Source of the DNA: Pseudomonas sp. SCB32
Lineage (GTDB): Bacteria > Pseudomonadota > Gammaproteobacteria > Pseudomonadales > Pseudomonadaceae
Direction of reading: 5' to 3'
Length of the DNA: 64,000 nucleotides
Assembly (NCBI RefSeq): GCF_009189165.1
Contig: NZ_CP045118.1
Location: 6,138,001 to 6,202,000, forward strand
The notes beneath the pieces were generated by a model. It was not told where the DNA came from, searched no databases, and saw nothing but the letters and a program-made list of their open reading frames with translations. Within the stretch, counting starts at the first letter, position 1, and every line of letters begins with the position of its first letter. The position numbers and the translations under genes were made by a program. Below, piece by piece: positions 53,284 through 62,427 of the stretch.

Positions 53284-53949
53284 CTATCGCACCCCCAGCC
53301 GTCCCCCACTCTCCAGTTCGAGCAGATTGAGCAGGTACTGGCCGCAATAGCCCAGGTCCTGCTCGATGGCTTTGCGCGCGCCCGCGCCATCGCCGCGTTC
53401 CAGGGCGCGCAGGGCGTCTTCGTGGAAGTCGTTCAGGCGCAGCGACAGGTCGGCCTCGGTGAACAGGCGGTTGAAGAACGGCCCGACCTGCAGCCAGAGC
53501 GCCTCGATCATGCGCAGCAGGGTCGGGTTGCCGCAGGCGCTGTAGAGCGTGAGATGGAACAGGCTGTTGGCATCCAGGTAGCCCTGGACGTCACGGGCGT
53601 TCAGCGCGACTTCCATGCGCTCGGTGCAATCGCGCAGCACCGCCATGTCAGCCGGACGCAGATGCCTGGCCGCATCCTCCACCGCCAGTCCCTCCAGCGA
53701 TTGCCGCACCTGCAGGATCTGCAGGTAGCGCTCGCGGGTCATCACCGGCACCCGCAGCGAGCGCTGCGGCTCGCCTTCCAGCGCGCCCTCGGCGACCAGC
53801 CGCTGCAGGGCGGCGCGCACGGGCATCGGGCTGGTGCCCCACTCCTGGGCCAAATCGCGGATCTTGAGCCGCTCGCCGGGCTGGAAGCGCCCGCTCAACA
53901 GAGCCTGGCGCAGGTTCAGGTACAGCTGCTCCTGAAGGTTGTCGGCCAT
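53284..53949 (-). CDS. GntR-family regulator, FCD subfamily
   Basis: A protein of 221 aa. N-terminal winged HTH (LSGRFQPGERLKIRDLAQEW, TSPMPVRAALQRLVAEGALE) and C-terminal all-helical FCD domain with metal-binding His/Asp positions (DANSLFHLTLYSACGN, LNDFHEDALRAL). It most likely controls the divergent aminotransferase operon and binds the two TGTGATCACA dyads in the gap. A stem with GGGGG/CCCCC arms overlaps its stop. Confidence 0.9.
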   Translation of the reverse strand: MADNLQEQLYLNLRQALLSGRFQPGERLKIRDLAQEWGTSPMPVRAALQRLVAEGALEGEPQRSLRVPVMTRERYLQILQVRQSLEGLAVEDAARHLRPADMAVLRDCTERMEVALNARDVQGYLDANSLFHLTLYSACGNPTLLRMIEALWLQVGPFFNRLFTEADLSLRLNDFHEDALRALERGDGAGARKAIEQDLGYCGQYLLNLLELESGGRLGVR

Positions 53950-54072
53950 CGCAGATCACTCCCGGCCAGCCGGCGGTGCCGGCAGTTGGGCGAAGGTCAG
54001 GCTGCAGTTGTGCATCATCTTGCGAATCCCTTGTTTTCGATCAGACAGAGTCCTGTGGCCGTCCACAGTCAG

Positions 54073-54149
54073 TTTGTGATCACAGAATTTGTTACAGGGC
54101 AGATTATCAGGCTAAACATCCTGTGTATTGACATTTTTGTGATCACAAA
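54073..54149. promoter_or_regulatory. Two GntR-type operators, 62 bp apart
   Basis: TTTGTGATCACAGAA (54073-54087) and TTTGTGATCACAAA (54136-54149) share the TGTGATCACA core. They lie in the gap between the GntR gene and the aminotransferase gene; the second ends 36 bp before the latter's start. Centre spacing of about 62 bp is close to six helical turns. Confidence 0.78.
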
Positions 54150-54185
54150 TGGAAGATGTGCAAAAAAACAAACGAGGTGTGCAAC

Positions 54186-55580
54186 ATGACCGCCAGCGGA
54201 ATCACCCAACAGGCCGTTGATCTCTTCACCGCCCGTGAGCGCCAGCGCTTCCTGGAACAGAATCCCAAGTCCGTCGCCCTTGCCGAGCGCGCGCACAAGT
54301 CGCTGTACGCCGGCGTGCCGATGCACTGGATGGCCGACTGGTCCACACCCTGCCCGCTGTTCGTAGAGCGCGCCCAGGGCGCCCGCTTCTACGATGTGGA
54401 CGGCCATGACTACGTGGACTTCTGCCTGGGCGACACCGGCAGCATGTTCGGCCATTCGCCGGCGCCGATCGCCCGCGCCCTCGCCGAACAGGGCGCCCGT
54501 GGCCTGACCACCATGCTTCCCGGCGAAGACGCGGTGGTTTGCGGCGAACTGCTCGCCGAGCGCTTCGGCCTACCCTACTGGCAGGTCACCGCCACCGCCA
54601 CCGACTCCAACCGCTACGTGCTGCGCTGGGCCCGTGCGGTGACCAAGCGCAAGACCCTGCTGGTGTTCGACGGCTGCTACCACGGCACCGTCGACGACGT
54701 GATGGTGCGCTACCGCGATGGCGAGACCGTGCACCGCTCCGGCCTGGTCGGCCAGGCCTACGACCTGACCCAGCACAGCCGCTCCATCCCCTTCAACGAT
54801 GTCGAAGCGCTGGAAGCCGCGCTGGCCCAGGGCGACGTCTGCGCCCTACTGTGCGAGCCGGCGATGACCAACATCGGCATGGTCCTGCCCGATCCAGGCT
54901 TCATGCAGAAGTGCCGCGAACTGACTCGTAAATACGGCTCGCTGCTGATCATCGACGAAACCCACACCATCTCCACCAATATCGGTGGCTGCACGAAGCT
55001 GTGGAACCTCGACCCGGACTTCTTCGTGGTCGGCAAGCCGATCGCCGGCGGCGTGCCCTGCGGCATCTTCGGCTGCAGCGCGGAAATGGCCGAGCGCATG
55101 GCCGCCTCGCGCAAGAGCGCCCAGGAAGACAGCCACGGACACGGCCACAGCGGCATGGGCACTACCCTCTCGGCCAACGCCCTGGCCATGCACTGCATGC
55201 GCGCCAACCTGGAACAGGTGATGACCCAGGCGGCCTACGACCACATGCTGCCGCTGGCCAAGCGCCTGGCCGACGGCTTCCGCCGCCTGATCGCCAAGCA
55301 CGAGCTGAAGTGGTCGGTGACCGAACTGGGCGCGCGCAGCGAGTTCCAGTTCTGCCCCATATCGCCGCGCACCGGCGCCGAGGCCGAAGCCGCCTTCCAC
55401 GACGAGCTGCAGATGGCCCTGCACCTGTACCTGATCAACCGCGGCATCCTCATCACGCCATTCCACAACATGACCCTGTGCTGCCCGGACACCACCGCCG
55501 CCGACGTGGATCGCCTGATCGAGACCCTCGATGCCGGCATCACCGAGCTGCTGTCGATTCCCGGCGCACGCGAGGCCTGA
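54186..55580 (+). CDS. Class III pyridoxal-phosphate aminotransferase
   Basis: A protein of 464 aa from the ATG at 54186, with GAGGTG at the right distance. It has glutamate-1-semialdehyde-aminomutase-like sequence: FYDVDGHDYVDFCLGD, GCYHGTVDD, LLIIDETHTI (Asp257 for the PLP pyridine N) and VVGKPIAGG with PLP Lys284. Amino acid, polyamine or omega-amino acid substrates are possible. Next to a glutamine-synthetase-like gene, an SDR and a GntR regulator, it probably acts in catabolism of an amine or amino acid. The exact substrate cannot be read from sequence. Confidence 0.9.
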   Translation: MTASGITQQAVDLFTARERQRFLEQNPKSVALAERAHKSLYAGVPMHWMADWSTPCPLFVERAQGARFYDVDGHDYVDFCLGDTGSMFGHSPAPIARALAEQGARGLTTMLPGEDAVVCGELLAERFGLPYWQVTATATDSNRYVLRWARAVTKRKTLLVFDGCYHGTVDDVMVRYRDGETVHRSGLVGQAYDLTQHSRSIPFNDVEALEAALAQGDVCALLCEPAMTNIGMVLPDPGFMQKCRELTRKYGSLLIIDETHTISTNIGGCTKLWNLDPDFFVVGKPIAGGVPCGIFGCSAEMAERMAASRKSAQEDSHGHGHSGMGTTLSANALAMHCMRANLEQVMTQAAYDHMLPLAKRLADGFRRLIAKHELKWSVTELGARSEFQFCPISPRTGAEAEAAFHDELQMALHLYLINRGILITPFHNMTLCCPDTTAADVDRLIETLDAGITELLSIPGAREA

Positions 55581-55860
55581 TCTCCAGGAACCCGTAGGAG
55601 CGGACTCCGTCCGCGATGCTTTTCGCCGCCTGCGGCGGATCGCGGACAAAGTCCGCTCCTACGTTGTTTTCTGGGTCCCCGCGTTCGCGGGGATGACGCA
55701 AAGGCGCTCGAATCTCACCCCCGTCACTCCCGCGAACGCGGGACAGCGCTTGCGCTGAACGCACTTCAGTGCGGCCCGAAGGGTGAGCGTAGCGAATAGC
55801 CCAGAAGACAGTTGCTCCTACAAAAGAACATTCCGGCGCACCGCGCCATCGAGGACCACC
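55581..55860. repeat. Composite palindromic repeats between aminotransferase and ligase genes
   Basis: This 280-bp gap holds no gene. At 55594-55662 a palindrome has arms GTAGGAGCGGACTCCGTCCG / GGACAAAGTCCGCTCCTAC with an inner hairpin. At about 55674-55743 is a second, inverted pair built on CCCGCGTTCGCGGG and CCCGCGAACGCGGG. A third shorter set runs to about 55800 (ACAGCGCTTGCGCTG, GAACGCACTTCAGTGCGG). Confidence 0.8.
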
Positions 55861-57228
55861 ATGCAATTCGCCGATCGAAAGGAAGCCGAAGCCTTCCTCG
55901 CCGCCCACCCCGAGGTGCGCAGCATCGAACTCTTCATCATCGATTCCAACGGCATCCCGCGCGGCAAGCTGCTGCACCGTGACGAGCTGCTGGCGATCTA
56001 CGACAACGGCCGCCCGCTGCCCAGTTCGATCCTCGCGCTGACCGTGCAGGGCGAGGACGTCGAAGGCACCGGCCTGGTCTGGGAAGTCGCCGACGCCGAC
56101 TGCTGGACCTATCCGCTGCCCGGCAGCCTGACCCTGCAACCCTGGCGCACCAGCCCCACCGGGCAGCTGCAGGTGAGCATGCACCCGACCCAGGGCCTGC
56201 CGGCGACGCCAGCCGACCCGCGCCAGGCGCTGAGCCGCGTGGTTGACCGGCTGAAGGCCGACGGCTTCCACCCGGTGATGGCGGTGGAACTGGAGTTCTA
56301 CCTGCTGGACAAGCAGCGCGACGCCAACGGCCGTCCGCAGCCGGCGCTGCAGATGAACGGTATCCGCCCGGAAGCGCCGCAAGTCTATGGCATCTACGAA
56401 CTGGAGCAGCTGCAGCCGTTCCTCGACGACCTCTACGCCGCCTGCGAAGTCCAGGGCCTCCCGGTGCGCACGGCGATCTCCGAATACGCGCCGGGCCAGG
56501 TCGAGCTGACCCTGGAGCACCGCTTCGACGTGATGCAGGCCATCGACGAAGGCGTGCGCTACAAGCGCCTGGTGAAAGGCGTGGCGAACAAGCACGGGCT
56601 GCAGGCCTGCTTCATGGCCAAGCCGTTCGGCGACCGCGCAGGCTCCGGCATGCACCTGCACGTCAGCCTCGCCGACGAGATGGGCAACAACCTCTACGCC
56701 AGCGAAGACCCGCACGGTACGCCGCTGCTGCGCCACTCCATCGGCGGCATGATGGCCCGCCTGCTGGATTCCCTAGCGATCTTCTGCCCCAACGCCAACT
56801 CCTTCCGCCGCTTCCAGGCCAACAGCTACGCGCCGCTGGCCAAGAGCTGGGGCGTGAACAACCGCACCGTGTCGTTCCGCGTGCCCGGCGGCCCGGCGAA
56901 GAGCCGGCACATCGAGCACCGCATCTGCGGCGCCGACGCCAACCCCTACCTCGCGGCGGCGGCTATCCTCGCAGCCATCCACGAAGGCATCGGCAAGCAG
57001 ATCGACCCGGGCGCAGCCATCGTCGGCAACGGCTACGAGCAGGCCACCGAGTTCCTGCCCACCGACTGGCTCACCGCGCTGCGCGCACTGGAGTCCTCCA
57101 CCTGGGCCCGCGAGGCGCTGGGCGAGGAATTCCTCAAGGTGTTCCTGGCGATCAAGTGGGAGGAGTACCGCCAGTTCATGGGCGAGGTCGGTGAGCAGGA
57201 CTGGCGCTGGTACCTCAATCACGCCTGA
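55861..57228 (+). CDS. Glutamine-synthetase-family gamma-glutamyl ligase
   Basis: A protein of 455 aa from the ATG at 55861. GS-type motifs are present: VELEFYLLDKQ, AGSGMHLHVSL, NSFRRFQANSYAPLAKSWGV then NNRTVSFRVPGG, and ANPYLAAAAIL. It is closer to PuuA/PauA gamma-glutamylpolyamine synthetases than to GlnA, since the GlnA adenylylation loop is absent and the beta-grasp N-terminus is short (RSIELFIIDSNGIPRGKLL). It probably couples glutamate to an amine as the first step of breakdown. It follows the aminotransferase after a repeat-filled gap. Confidence 0.9.
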   Translation: MQFADRKEAEAFLAAHPEVRSIELFIIDSNGIPRGKLLHRDELLAIYDNGRPLPSSILALTVQGEDVEGTGLVWEVADADCWTYPLPGSLTLQPWRTSPTGQLQVSMHPTQGLPATPADPRQALSRVVDRLKADGFHPVMAVELEFYLLDKQRDANGRPQPALQMNGIRPEAPQVYGIYELEQLQPFLDDLYAACEVQGLPVRTAISEYAPGQVELTLEHRFDVMQAIDEGVRYKRLVKGVANKHGLQACFMAKPFGDRAGSGMHLHVSLADEMGNNLYASEDPHGTPLLRHSIGGMMARLLDSLAIFCPNANSFRRFQANSYAPLAKSWGVNNRTVSFRVPGGPAKSRHIEHRICGADANPYLAAAAILAAIHEGIGKQIDPGAAIVGNGYEQATEFLPTDWLTALRALESSTWAREALGEEFLKVFLAIKWEEYRQFMGEVGEQDWRWYLNHA

Positions 57229-57511
57229 TTCGTCCGAGACGGGCGAAGTGAAAACCTCGCTCGTCGTCGTATCCCATCGTGGATAACTGCCGGTGGATTT
57301 CTTCAGTGCTGTGGATAACTCGCCCCGCTCTGGCGCGGGCTCTTTGACACACGACAGCCTTACGAAAAATTTACTCTGGCAGAGTGAAGAATCTGGTCTT
57401 TTCTTGGTCTGTAATTGCACGGGGCGCGGGTGCGCCCTGTGATCGATACGGCGCCCGCCGGTACTGCCTGCCGGCCGCCGTCCTCTCTCAGGCAGGGAGA
57501 ACCCGTAGACA
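57229..57511. other. Intergenic region with short repeats and hairpins
   Basis: No gene is supported in these 283 bp. GTGGATAACT occurs twice (57279-57288 and 57311-57320), 32 bp apart. Hairpins ACTCT-GGC-AGAGT (57373-57385) and GGGCGC-GGGT-GCGCCC (57422-57437) follow. It likely contains the promoter of the SDR gene. Confidence 0.5.
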
Positions 57512-58270
57512 ATGAGCACTCCTGTCGTACTGATCACCGGCGCCGCCGGTGGCCTCGGAAAAGCCATCGCCAAGCGTTTCGCCCAAAGCCACTGGCGCAT
57601 CGCCGCCACCGATGTGGACAAAGCCGGCCTGCACGCGTTGAACGCCCAGGTGCCGCTGGATGCCACCGCCGTCGGTGACTTGCGACGCGCCGACAACTGC
57701 CACAGCCTGGTCTCCGACATCCTCGCCCGCACCGGCCGCCTCGACGCCCTGGTGAACGCTGCCGGCGTCTGGCGCGAAGGCCCGGTGGAGGATTTCAACG
57801 AGGACGACTTCGACCTGGTGATGGGCGTGAACCTCAAGGCCGCCTTCTACATGTGCCAGGCGGCGACGCCGTACCTGAAGGAAAACCACGGCTGCATCGT
57901 CAACATCTCCAGCGACTCCGGCCGCCAGGCCTATCGCGGCTCCGCGGCCTACTGCGCGAGCAAGGCGGCGCTGACCATGCTCACCCGCACCCTGGCGCTG
58001 GAACTGGCCGAGTCGGGCGTGCGGGTCAACGCCATCTCCCCGGCGGACATCGCCACACCCATGCTCGACTACCAGGCCGAGCGCTACGGCCAGGGCAACC
58101 CGGACGCCTACAAGCGAGCGCTGCTGAAGGATTATCCACAGGGCAAGGTGTCGCGCTTCATCCGCCCCGAAGAAGTCGCCGAACTGGTCTGGTACCTCTG
58201 CAAACCGGAATCCGAAGCCATCACCGGTGCAGACCTGGCGATCGACTTCGGTCTCTCGGCCGGACGCTGA
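57512..58270 (+). CDS. Short-chain dehydrogenase/reductase
   Basis: A protein of 252 aa. NAD(P)-binding TGAAGGLGKAIA near residue 9, NAAGVW near 86, catalytic Ser in NISSDSG and YxxxK in AAYCASKAA, and an ISPADIATPML loop after. Classical SDR of 250 residues. By position in the GntR cluster it probably oxidises an alcohol or semialdehyde from the same pathway; substrate unknown. GGGAGAACCCGTAGACA precedes the ATG. Confidence 0.9.
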   Translation: MSTPVVLITGAAGGLGKAIAKRFAQSHWRIAATDVDKAGLHALNAQVPLDATAVGDLRRADNCHSLVSDILARTGRLDALVNAAGVWREGPVEDFNEDDFDLVMGVNLKAAFYMCQAATPYLKENHGCIVNISSDSGRQAYRGSAAYCASKAALTMLTRTLALELAESGVRVNAISPADIATPMLDYQAERYGQGNPDAYKRALLKDYPQGKVSRFIRPEEVAELVWYLCKPESEAITGADLAIDFGLSAGR

Positions 58271-58425
58271 CCCAGGCAACGGACGGGCGGCACAAGGCCG
58301 CCCGCTCCCCTCGATGAGTTTCCCTGGCGGTCCTCGCCAATGGGTTGTATAGAAAAAACTGTGTCGTCAGTCCCACTCCGGTGCGTCCAGAGTGGGTCCC
58401 TTTTCCATCCGCCACAGAGAACAGC

Positions 58426-58905
58426 ATGGAACCCGGCAACCACCAGCTCAGCATGACCGTCCTGATGACCCCCGACATGGCCAACTTCTCCGGCAATGTC
58501 CACGGCGGCACCCTGCTCAAGTACCTCGACGAAGTCGCCTACGCCTGCGCCAGCCGCTATGCCGGCCACTACGTCGTCACCCTGTCGGTGGACCAGGTGA
58601 TCTTCCGCGAGCCGATCCATGTCGGCGAATTGGTCACCTTCCTCGCCTCGGTGAACTACACCGGCCGCACCTCCATGGAGATCGGCGTGAAAGTGGTCAC
58701 CGAGAACATCCGCGAAAAGTCCGTACGCCACACCAACAGCTGCTTCTTCACCATGGTGGCGCTGGACGACGAGCGTAAGACGACGGTGGTTCCGCAACTG
58801 GAGCCGCAGACCAAGGACGAGAAGCGCCGCTTCGCCCAGGCCCAGCAGCGCCGCCAGCTGCGCCAGGAGCTGGAACAGCGCTACAAGGCAATTCGCGACG
58901 AATGA
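58426..58905 (+). CDS. Acyl-CoA thioesterase (hotdog fold)
   Basis: A protein of 159 aa, YciA/cytosolic thioesterase type. Hotdog domain: MANFSGNVHGGTLLKYLDEV, VVTLSVDQVIFREPIHVGEL, NYTGRTSMEIGVKV. The conserved Asn/Gly/Gly/Asp of the active site are in the first of these. A charged helix (KDEKRRFAQAQQRRQLRQEL) forms the C-terminus. It probably hydrolyses short to medium acyl-CoA. It lies after the SDR gene; whether it belongs to the same pathway is unclear. Confidence 0.88.
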   Translation: MEPGNHQLSMTVLMTPDMANFSGNVHGGTLLKYLDEVAYACASRYAGHYVVTLSVDQVIFREPIHVGELVTFLASVNYTGRTSMEIGVKVVTENIREKSVRHTNSCFFTMVALDDERKTTVVPQLEPQTKDEKRRFAQAQQRRQLRQELEQRYKAIRDE

Positions 58906-59110
58906 CGGACGATCGCGACATTTCTTGATAAGAATTGTCTGTGCCTCGAAAAAATTCCATCGCGTCAACGGGTTACTCTTGCGTGAAAGCAATGTAGGAA
59001 TTCATTCCAGCGCCTAGAGTTTTCGTACGCGGGTTTGCCCCCGTGATCCACCTTCGAGCAACCCGGGCCCACCGGCTCCGGTTGCTCCCTGCGTGCCCGG
59101 AGCCCAGACC
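58906..59110. other. Intergenic region before the YbaL-type gene
   Basis: No supported gene in these 205 bp. AT-rich part near 58915-59025 (TTTCTTGATAAGAATTGTCT) may hold the transporter promoter. Confidence 0.35.
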
Positions 59111-60814
59111 ATGCATCACACGCCCCTGCTTACCACCCTCGCCGTCGGCTTCGTGCTGGCCTTCGTCCTTGGCGCCCTGGCCAACCGCCTGCGCATCTCG
59201 CCGCTGGTCGGCTACCTGGTCGCCGGCGTGCTGGCCGGCCCCTTCACCCCCGGTTACGTCGCCGACCAGGCGCTGTCCGGCGAGATTGCCGAACTGGGCG
59301 TGATCCTGCTGATGTTCGGCGTCGGCCTGCACTTCTCCCTGAAAGACCTCTTGTCGGTCAAAGCCATCGCCATCCCCGGCGCGGTCGTGCAGATCGGCGT
59401 GGCCACCCTGCTCGGCATGGGCCTGGCCTGGATGATGGGCTGGCAGTTCGGCGCCGGGCTGGTGTTCGGCCTGGCCCTGTCGGTCGCCAGTACCGTCGTG
59501 CTCCTGCGTGCCCTGGAGCAGCGCCAGCTGATCGACACCAAGCGCGGCCGCATCGCCATCGGCTGGCTGATCGTCGAGGACCTGGCGATGGTCCTCACCC
59601 TGGTCCTGCTGCCGGCGCTGGCAGGCTCCCTGGGCGGCACCTCCGACGGCAACGAAGGCAGCGTGCTGATGCCGATCCTGCTGACCCTGGGCAAGGTCGC
59701 CGCCTTCGTCGCAGTGATGATCCTCGGCGGCCGGCGCATCGTGCCCTGGGCCCTGGAGCGGGTGGCCAAGACCGGCTCGCGCGAGCTGTTCACCCTCGCC
59801 GTGCTGGCCATCGCGCTGGGCATCGCCTACGGCTCGGCGGTGATCTTCGGCGTGTCTTTCGCCCTCGGCGCCTTCTTCGCCGGGATGATCCTCAACGAGT
59901 CCGAGCTGAGCCACGAGGCGGCGGAGAACTCGCTGCCGCTGCGCGATGCCTTCGCCGTGCTGTTCTTCGTCTCGGTGGGCATGCTGTTCAACCCTGCCAT
60001 CCTGATCCACGAGCCGCTGCCAGTGCTGGCCACCTTCCTGGTCATCGTGTTCGGCAAGTCGGTGGCGGCGTACGTCATCGTGCGCCTGTTCGGCCACCCC
60101 AACAGCACCGCGCTGACCATCGCCGCGAGCCTGGCGCAGATCGGCGAGTTCTCCTTCATCCTGGTCGGCCTGGGCGTCAGCCTGCACCTGCTGCCCGAGG
60201 CGGGCCGCGACCTGGTGCTGGCCGGGGCGATCCTGTCGATCCTGGTCAACCCGCTGCTGTTCATCGCCATCGACCGCCTGCAGGCACGCCAGGCACAGAA
60301 GGCCGAGAGCGAGCCGGGCGTGGTGCAGGTGGACGCCCCGGACCTGCCGCCGCCGGTGCTGGAGCGGGACCACGCGATCCTCATCGGCCACGGCCGGGTC
60401 GGCGCGCTGGTCAGCGAGCGCCTGCGCAAGGACAAGGTGCCGCTGGTGGTGATCGAGGACAAACGCGAGAAGGCCGCCGAACTGCGCGAGTACGGCCTCT
60501 GCGTGGTGGTCGGCAATGCCGCCATGCCGGAGGTGCTCACCCAGGCCAACATCGCCGCCGCGCGCTGGCTGCTGATCGCCATTCCCAACGGCTTCGAGGC
60601 CGGGCAGATCGCCAGCCACGCCCGGGCGATCAACCCGAACCTGAACATCGTCGCCCGCGCCCACTTCGATGCCGAGGTGGACTACCTGGAGCAGAACGGC
60701 GCCAACCTGGTGATCATGGGCGAGCGGGAAATCGCCCGGGGGATGGTCGAGCAGGTGGCGCGCCACGACGCCGTCGCGGCCGCCCGCGACGACCACCTGC
60801 CGCAGTCGGCCTGA
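59111..60814 (+). CDS. YbaL-type CPA2 cation/proton antiporter with TrkA-N domain
   Basis: A protein of 567 aa from the ATG at 59111 (CCGGAGCCC upstream). The antiporter part (residues about 1-390) has LVGYLVAGVLAGPFTPG, LGVILLMFGVGLHFSLKDLL, ASTVVLLRALEQ, and QIGEFSFILVGLGV. A cytosolic TrkA-N NAD(H)-binding domain follows (about 405-520): HAILIGHGRVGALVSERLRK, then VVVGNAAMPEVLTQANI. YbaL/Kef-type transporters expel K+ or other cations and are ligand gated through that domain. Stand-alone gene, followed by a REP. Confidence 0.9.
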   Translation: MHHTPLLTTLAVGFVLAFVLGALANRLRISPLVGYLVAGVLAGPFTPGYVADQALSGEIAELGVILLMFGVGLHFSLKDLLSVKAIAIPGAVVQIGVATLLGMGLAWMMGWQFGAGLVFGLALSVASTVVLLRALEQRQLIDTKRGRIAIGWLIVEDLAMVLTLVLLPALAGSLGGTSDGNEGSVLMPILLTLGKVAAFVAVMILGGRRIVPWALERVAKTGSRELFTLAVLAIALGIAYGSAVIFGVSFALGAFFAGMILNESELSHEAAENSLPLRDAFAVLFFVSVGMLFNPAILIHEPLPVLATFLVIVFGKSVAAYVIVRLFGHPNSTALTIAASLAQIGEFSFILVGLGVSLHLLPEAGRDLVLAGAILSILVNPLLFIAIDRLQARQAQKAESEPGVVQVDAPDLPPPVLERDHAILIGHGRVGALVSERLRKDKVPLVVIEDKREKAAELREYGLCVVVGNAAMPEVLTQANIAAARWLLIAIPNGFEAGQIASHARAINPNLNIVARAHFDAEVDYLEQNGANLVIMGEREIARGMVEQVARHDAVAAARDDHLPQSA

Positions 60815-60867
60815 CGCCTGGCTGCCACAGGTCATCCCTACGCCTAACCGGCCCTCTGATGTCACCT

Positions 60868-60915
60868 TGCAGGAGCGGGCCATGCGCGCGATCGCGGGCA
60901 TGGCCCGCTCCTACA
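60868..60915. repeat. 48-bp REP palindrome (GGAGCGGGCCATG type), copy 3
   Basis: TGCAGGAGCGGGCCATG and CATGGCCCGCTCCTACA, arms around CGCGCGATCGCGGG. It lies between the YbaL-type gene and pdxY, convergent genes. Confidence 0.85.
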
Positions 60916-60960
60916 GGGAGACTCTGGCGCGCGCCCCGAACGCTAATAACCGCGCTCAGC

Positions 60961-61830
60961 TCACCCCAGCTTTACCGGCTCGAACTTCACCCGCGGATGG
61001 GCGATGCGGTCCTGCGCCCGCACCAACTCCAGCTCGTAGCTGCCGCAGGTCTGGGTCTCCAGCAGCACTTCATGCACGGCGGCGGCGCAGAATTCGAAGG
61101 CCGTGCGCAAGTCGTCGCCCAGTAGCAGGCGGGCAAGGAACAGCCCGGAGGTGAGATCGCCCACACCGACCGGCTGGCGCGGGAAGGCCAGCAGCGGGCG
61201 GCGCAGGTGCCAGGTCTCGGCCTGCGTCACCAGCAGCATCTCGAAGGCGTCCGCCGGCTTGCCCGGATAATTCAGGTGCTTCACCAGGACCGCCTTCGGG
61301 CCGCGCTCCAGCAAGCCGCGAGCCATGGCCGCGCAGTCTTCCAGGGAGGTCGGCTGGCGGTCGCAGAAGCTGTCCAGTTCCAGCTGGTTCGGGCACAGGT
61401 AGTCCGCCACGGCGGCGGCTTCGTGGAGGAGGAACTCACCGACTTCCGGAGCGACGATGCAGCCCTTCTCCGGATGGCCCATCACCGGGTCGCAGAGGTA
61501 CACCGCACGCGGGTTCACCTCGCGGATGCGACGCACCACTTCGAGGATCGAACGCCCCTGCTCCGCACTGCCCAGGTAGCCCGACAGCACCGCGTCGCAG
61601 TTGCCCAGTTCGCCGATGGCGGCGATGCCGTCGACCAGCGCGGGAATCTGCTCCGGCGGCAGCACCTGGCCGGTCCAGTGACCATACTGAGTATGGTTGG
61701 AGAACTGCACGGTATTCAGCGGCCAGACGTTGACTCCGACGCGGCGCATGGGGAACTCGGCGGCGCTGTTGCCGGCATGGCCGAAGACGACGTGGGACTG
61801 GATGGCGAGAACGTGGGGAGTGCGCGACAT
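60961..61830 (-). CDS. pdxY: Pyridoxal kinase PdxY
   Basis: A protein of 289 aa, ribokinase/PfkB fold. It phosphorylates pyridoxal to the cofactor PLP in salvage. N-terminus [43 protein letters not shown], then CDPVMGH, the P-loop-like anion hole [16 protein letters not shown] with catalytic Asp. The ATG at 61830 gives the standard N-terminus; sequence upstream in the same frame is a shadow of the neighbouring gene. Confidence 0.94.
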   Translation of the reverse strand: MSRTPHVLAIQSHVVFGHAGNSAAEFPMRRVGVNVWPLNTVQFSNHTQYGHWTGQVLPPEQIPALVDGIAAIGELGNCDAVLSGYLGSAEQGRSILEVVRRIREVNPRAVYLCDPVMGHPEKGCIVAPEVGEFLLHEAAAVADYLCPNQLELDSFCDRQPTSLEDCAAMARGLLERGPKAVLVKHLNYPGKPADAFEMLLVTQAETWHLRRPLLAFPRQPVGVGDLTSGLFLARLLLGDDLRTAFEFCAAAVHEVLLETQTCGSYELELVRAQDRIAHPRVKFEPVKLG

Positions 61831-61950
61831 AACGGTGTCCTGCTGCGGAATGGGGCAGTATGGGGCGCAATTCACACGCTGTGAACATCCGCCCCTCGCC
61901 GCCTGGCGGCGGAGTGAGTAAGCTGATGCGCCGATTCCGAGGAAGTTGAA

Positions 61951-62427
61951 GTGGACCTGGGCAATCTTTTCGTCTTCATGCTGTTTGCCGCGGCTGCCGC
62001 CTGGTGGTGGCGCGCCCACGGCATCCGCGAGCGTGCGCTGGTCCTGGCCAAGCAGCACTGCGCGCGCGAGGGCGTGGAACTGCTCGACGAAGCCATGGCC
62101 CTGCAGCGCATTCGCTTCCGCCGGGATGGCCGCAACCATCTGCGCCTGGCACGGGAGTACGGCTTCGAGTTCACCGCCACCGGCCAGGAACGTTACGCCG
62201 GCACCATCCGCATGTTCGGCCACTACCTGGGCCGCATCGAGCTGGCGCCGTTCCGCATGGCACCCGAGCCGCGCGCCACCGTCGCGCCGGTCGCCACCTT
62301 CAACCCGGTTGACGACGAGATCGTCGACGCGGTGTTCGACGACGCCCCGCCCTCGCGCCCCAAGGCCGAGGTGGTACGCCTGGACGAATGGCGTCGGGCG
62401 CACCAGGACAAGAAGGTCGGCGACTAG
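61951..62427 (+). CDS. DUF3301-family membrane-anchored protein
   Basis: A protein of 158 aa from a GTG at 61951. One N-terminal TM helix ([16 protein letters not shown]), then a DUF3301 domain: [14 protein letters not shown] sequence ([20 protein letters not shown]), [17 protein letters not shown], and a low-complexity acidic tail. Widely conserved in gamma-proteobacteria; function unknown. Divergent from pdxY. Its stop overlaps the end of the next gene by 4 bp, in convergent orientation. Confidence 0.88.
   Translation: MDLGNLFVFMLFAAAAAWWWRAHGIRERALVLAKQHCAREGVELLDEAMALQRIRFRRDGRNHLRLAREYGFEFTATGQERYAGTIRMFGHYLGRIELAPFRMAPEPRATVAPVATFNPVDDEIVDAVFDDAPPSRPKAEVVRLDEWRRAHQDKKVGD

Noticed and set aside
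58973..60901. A 642-codon open frame opposite the YbaL-type gene
   Set aside because: His/Asp/Gln-rich antisense shadow without any domain; the plus-strand transporter is unambiguous.
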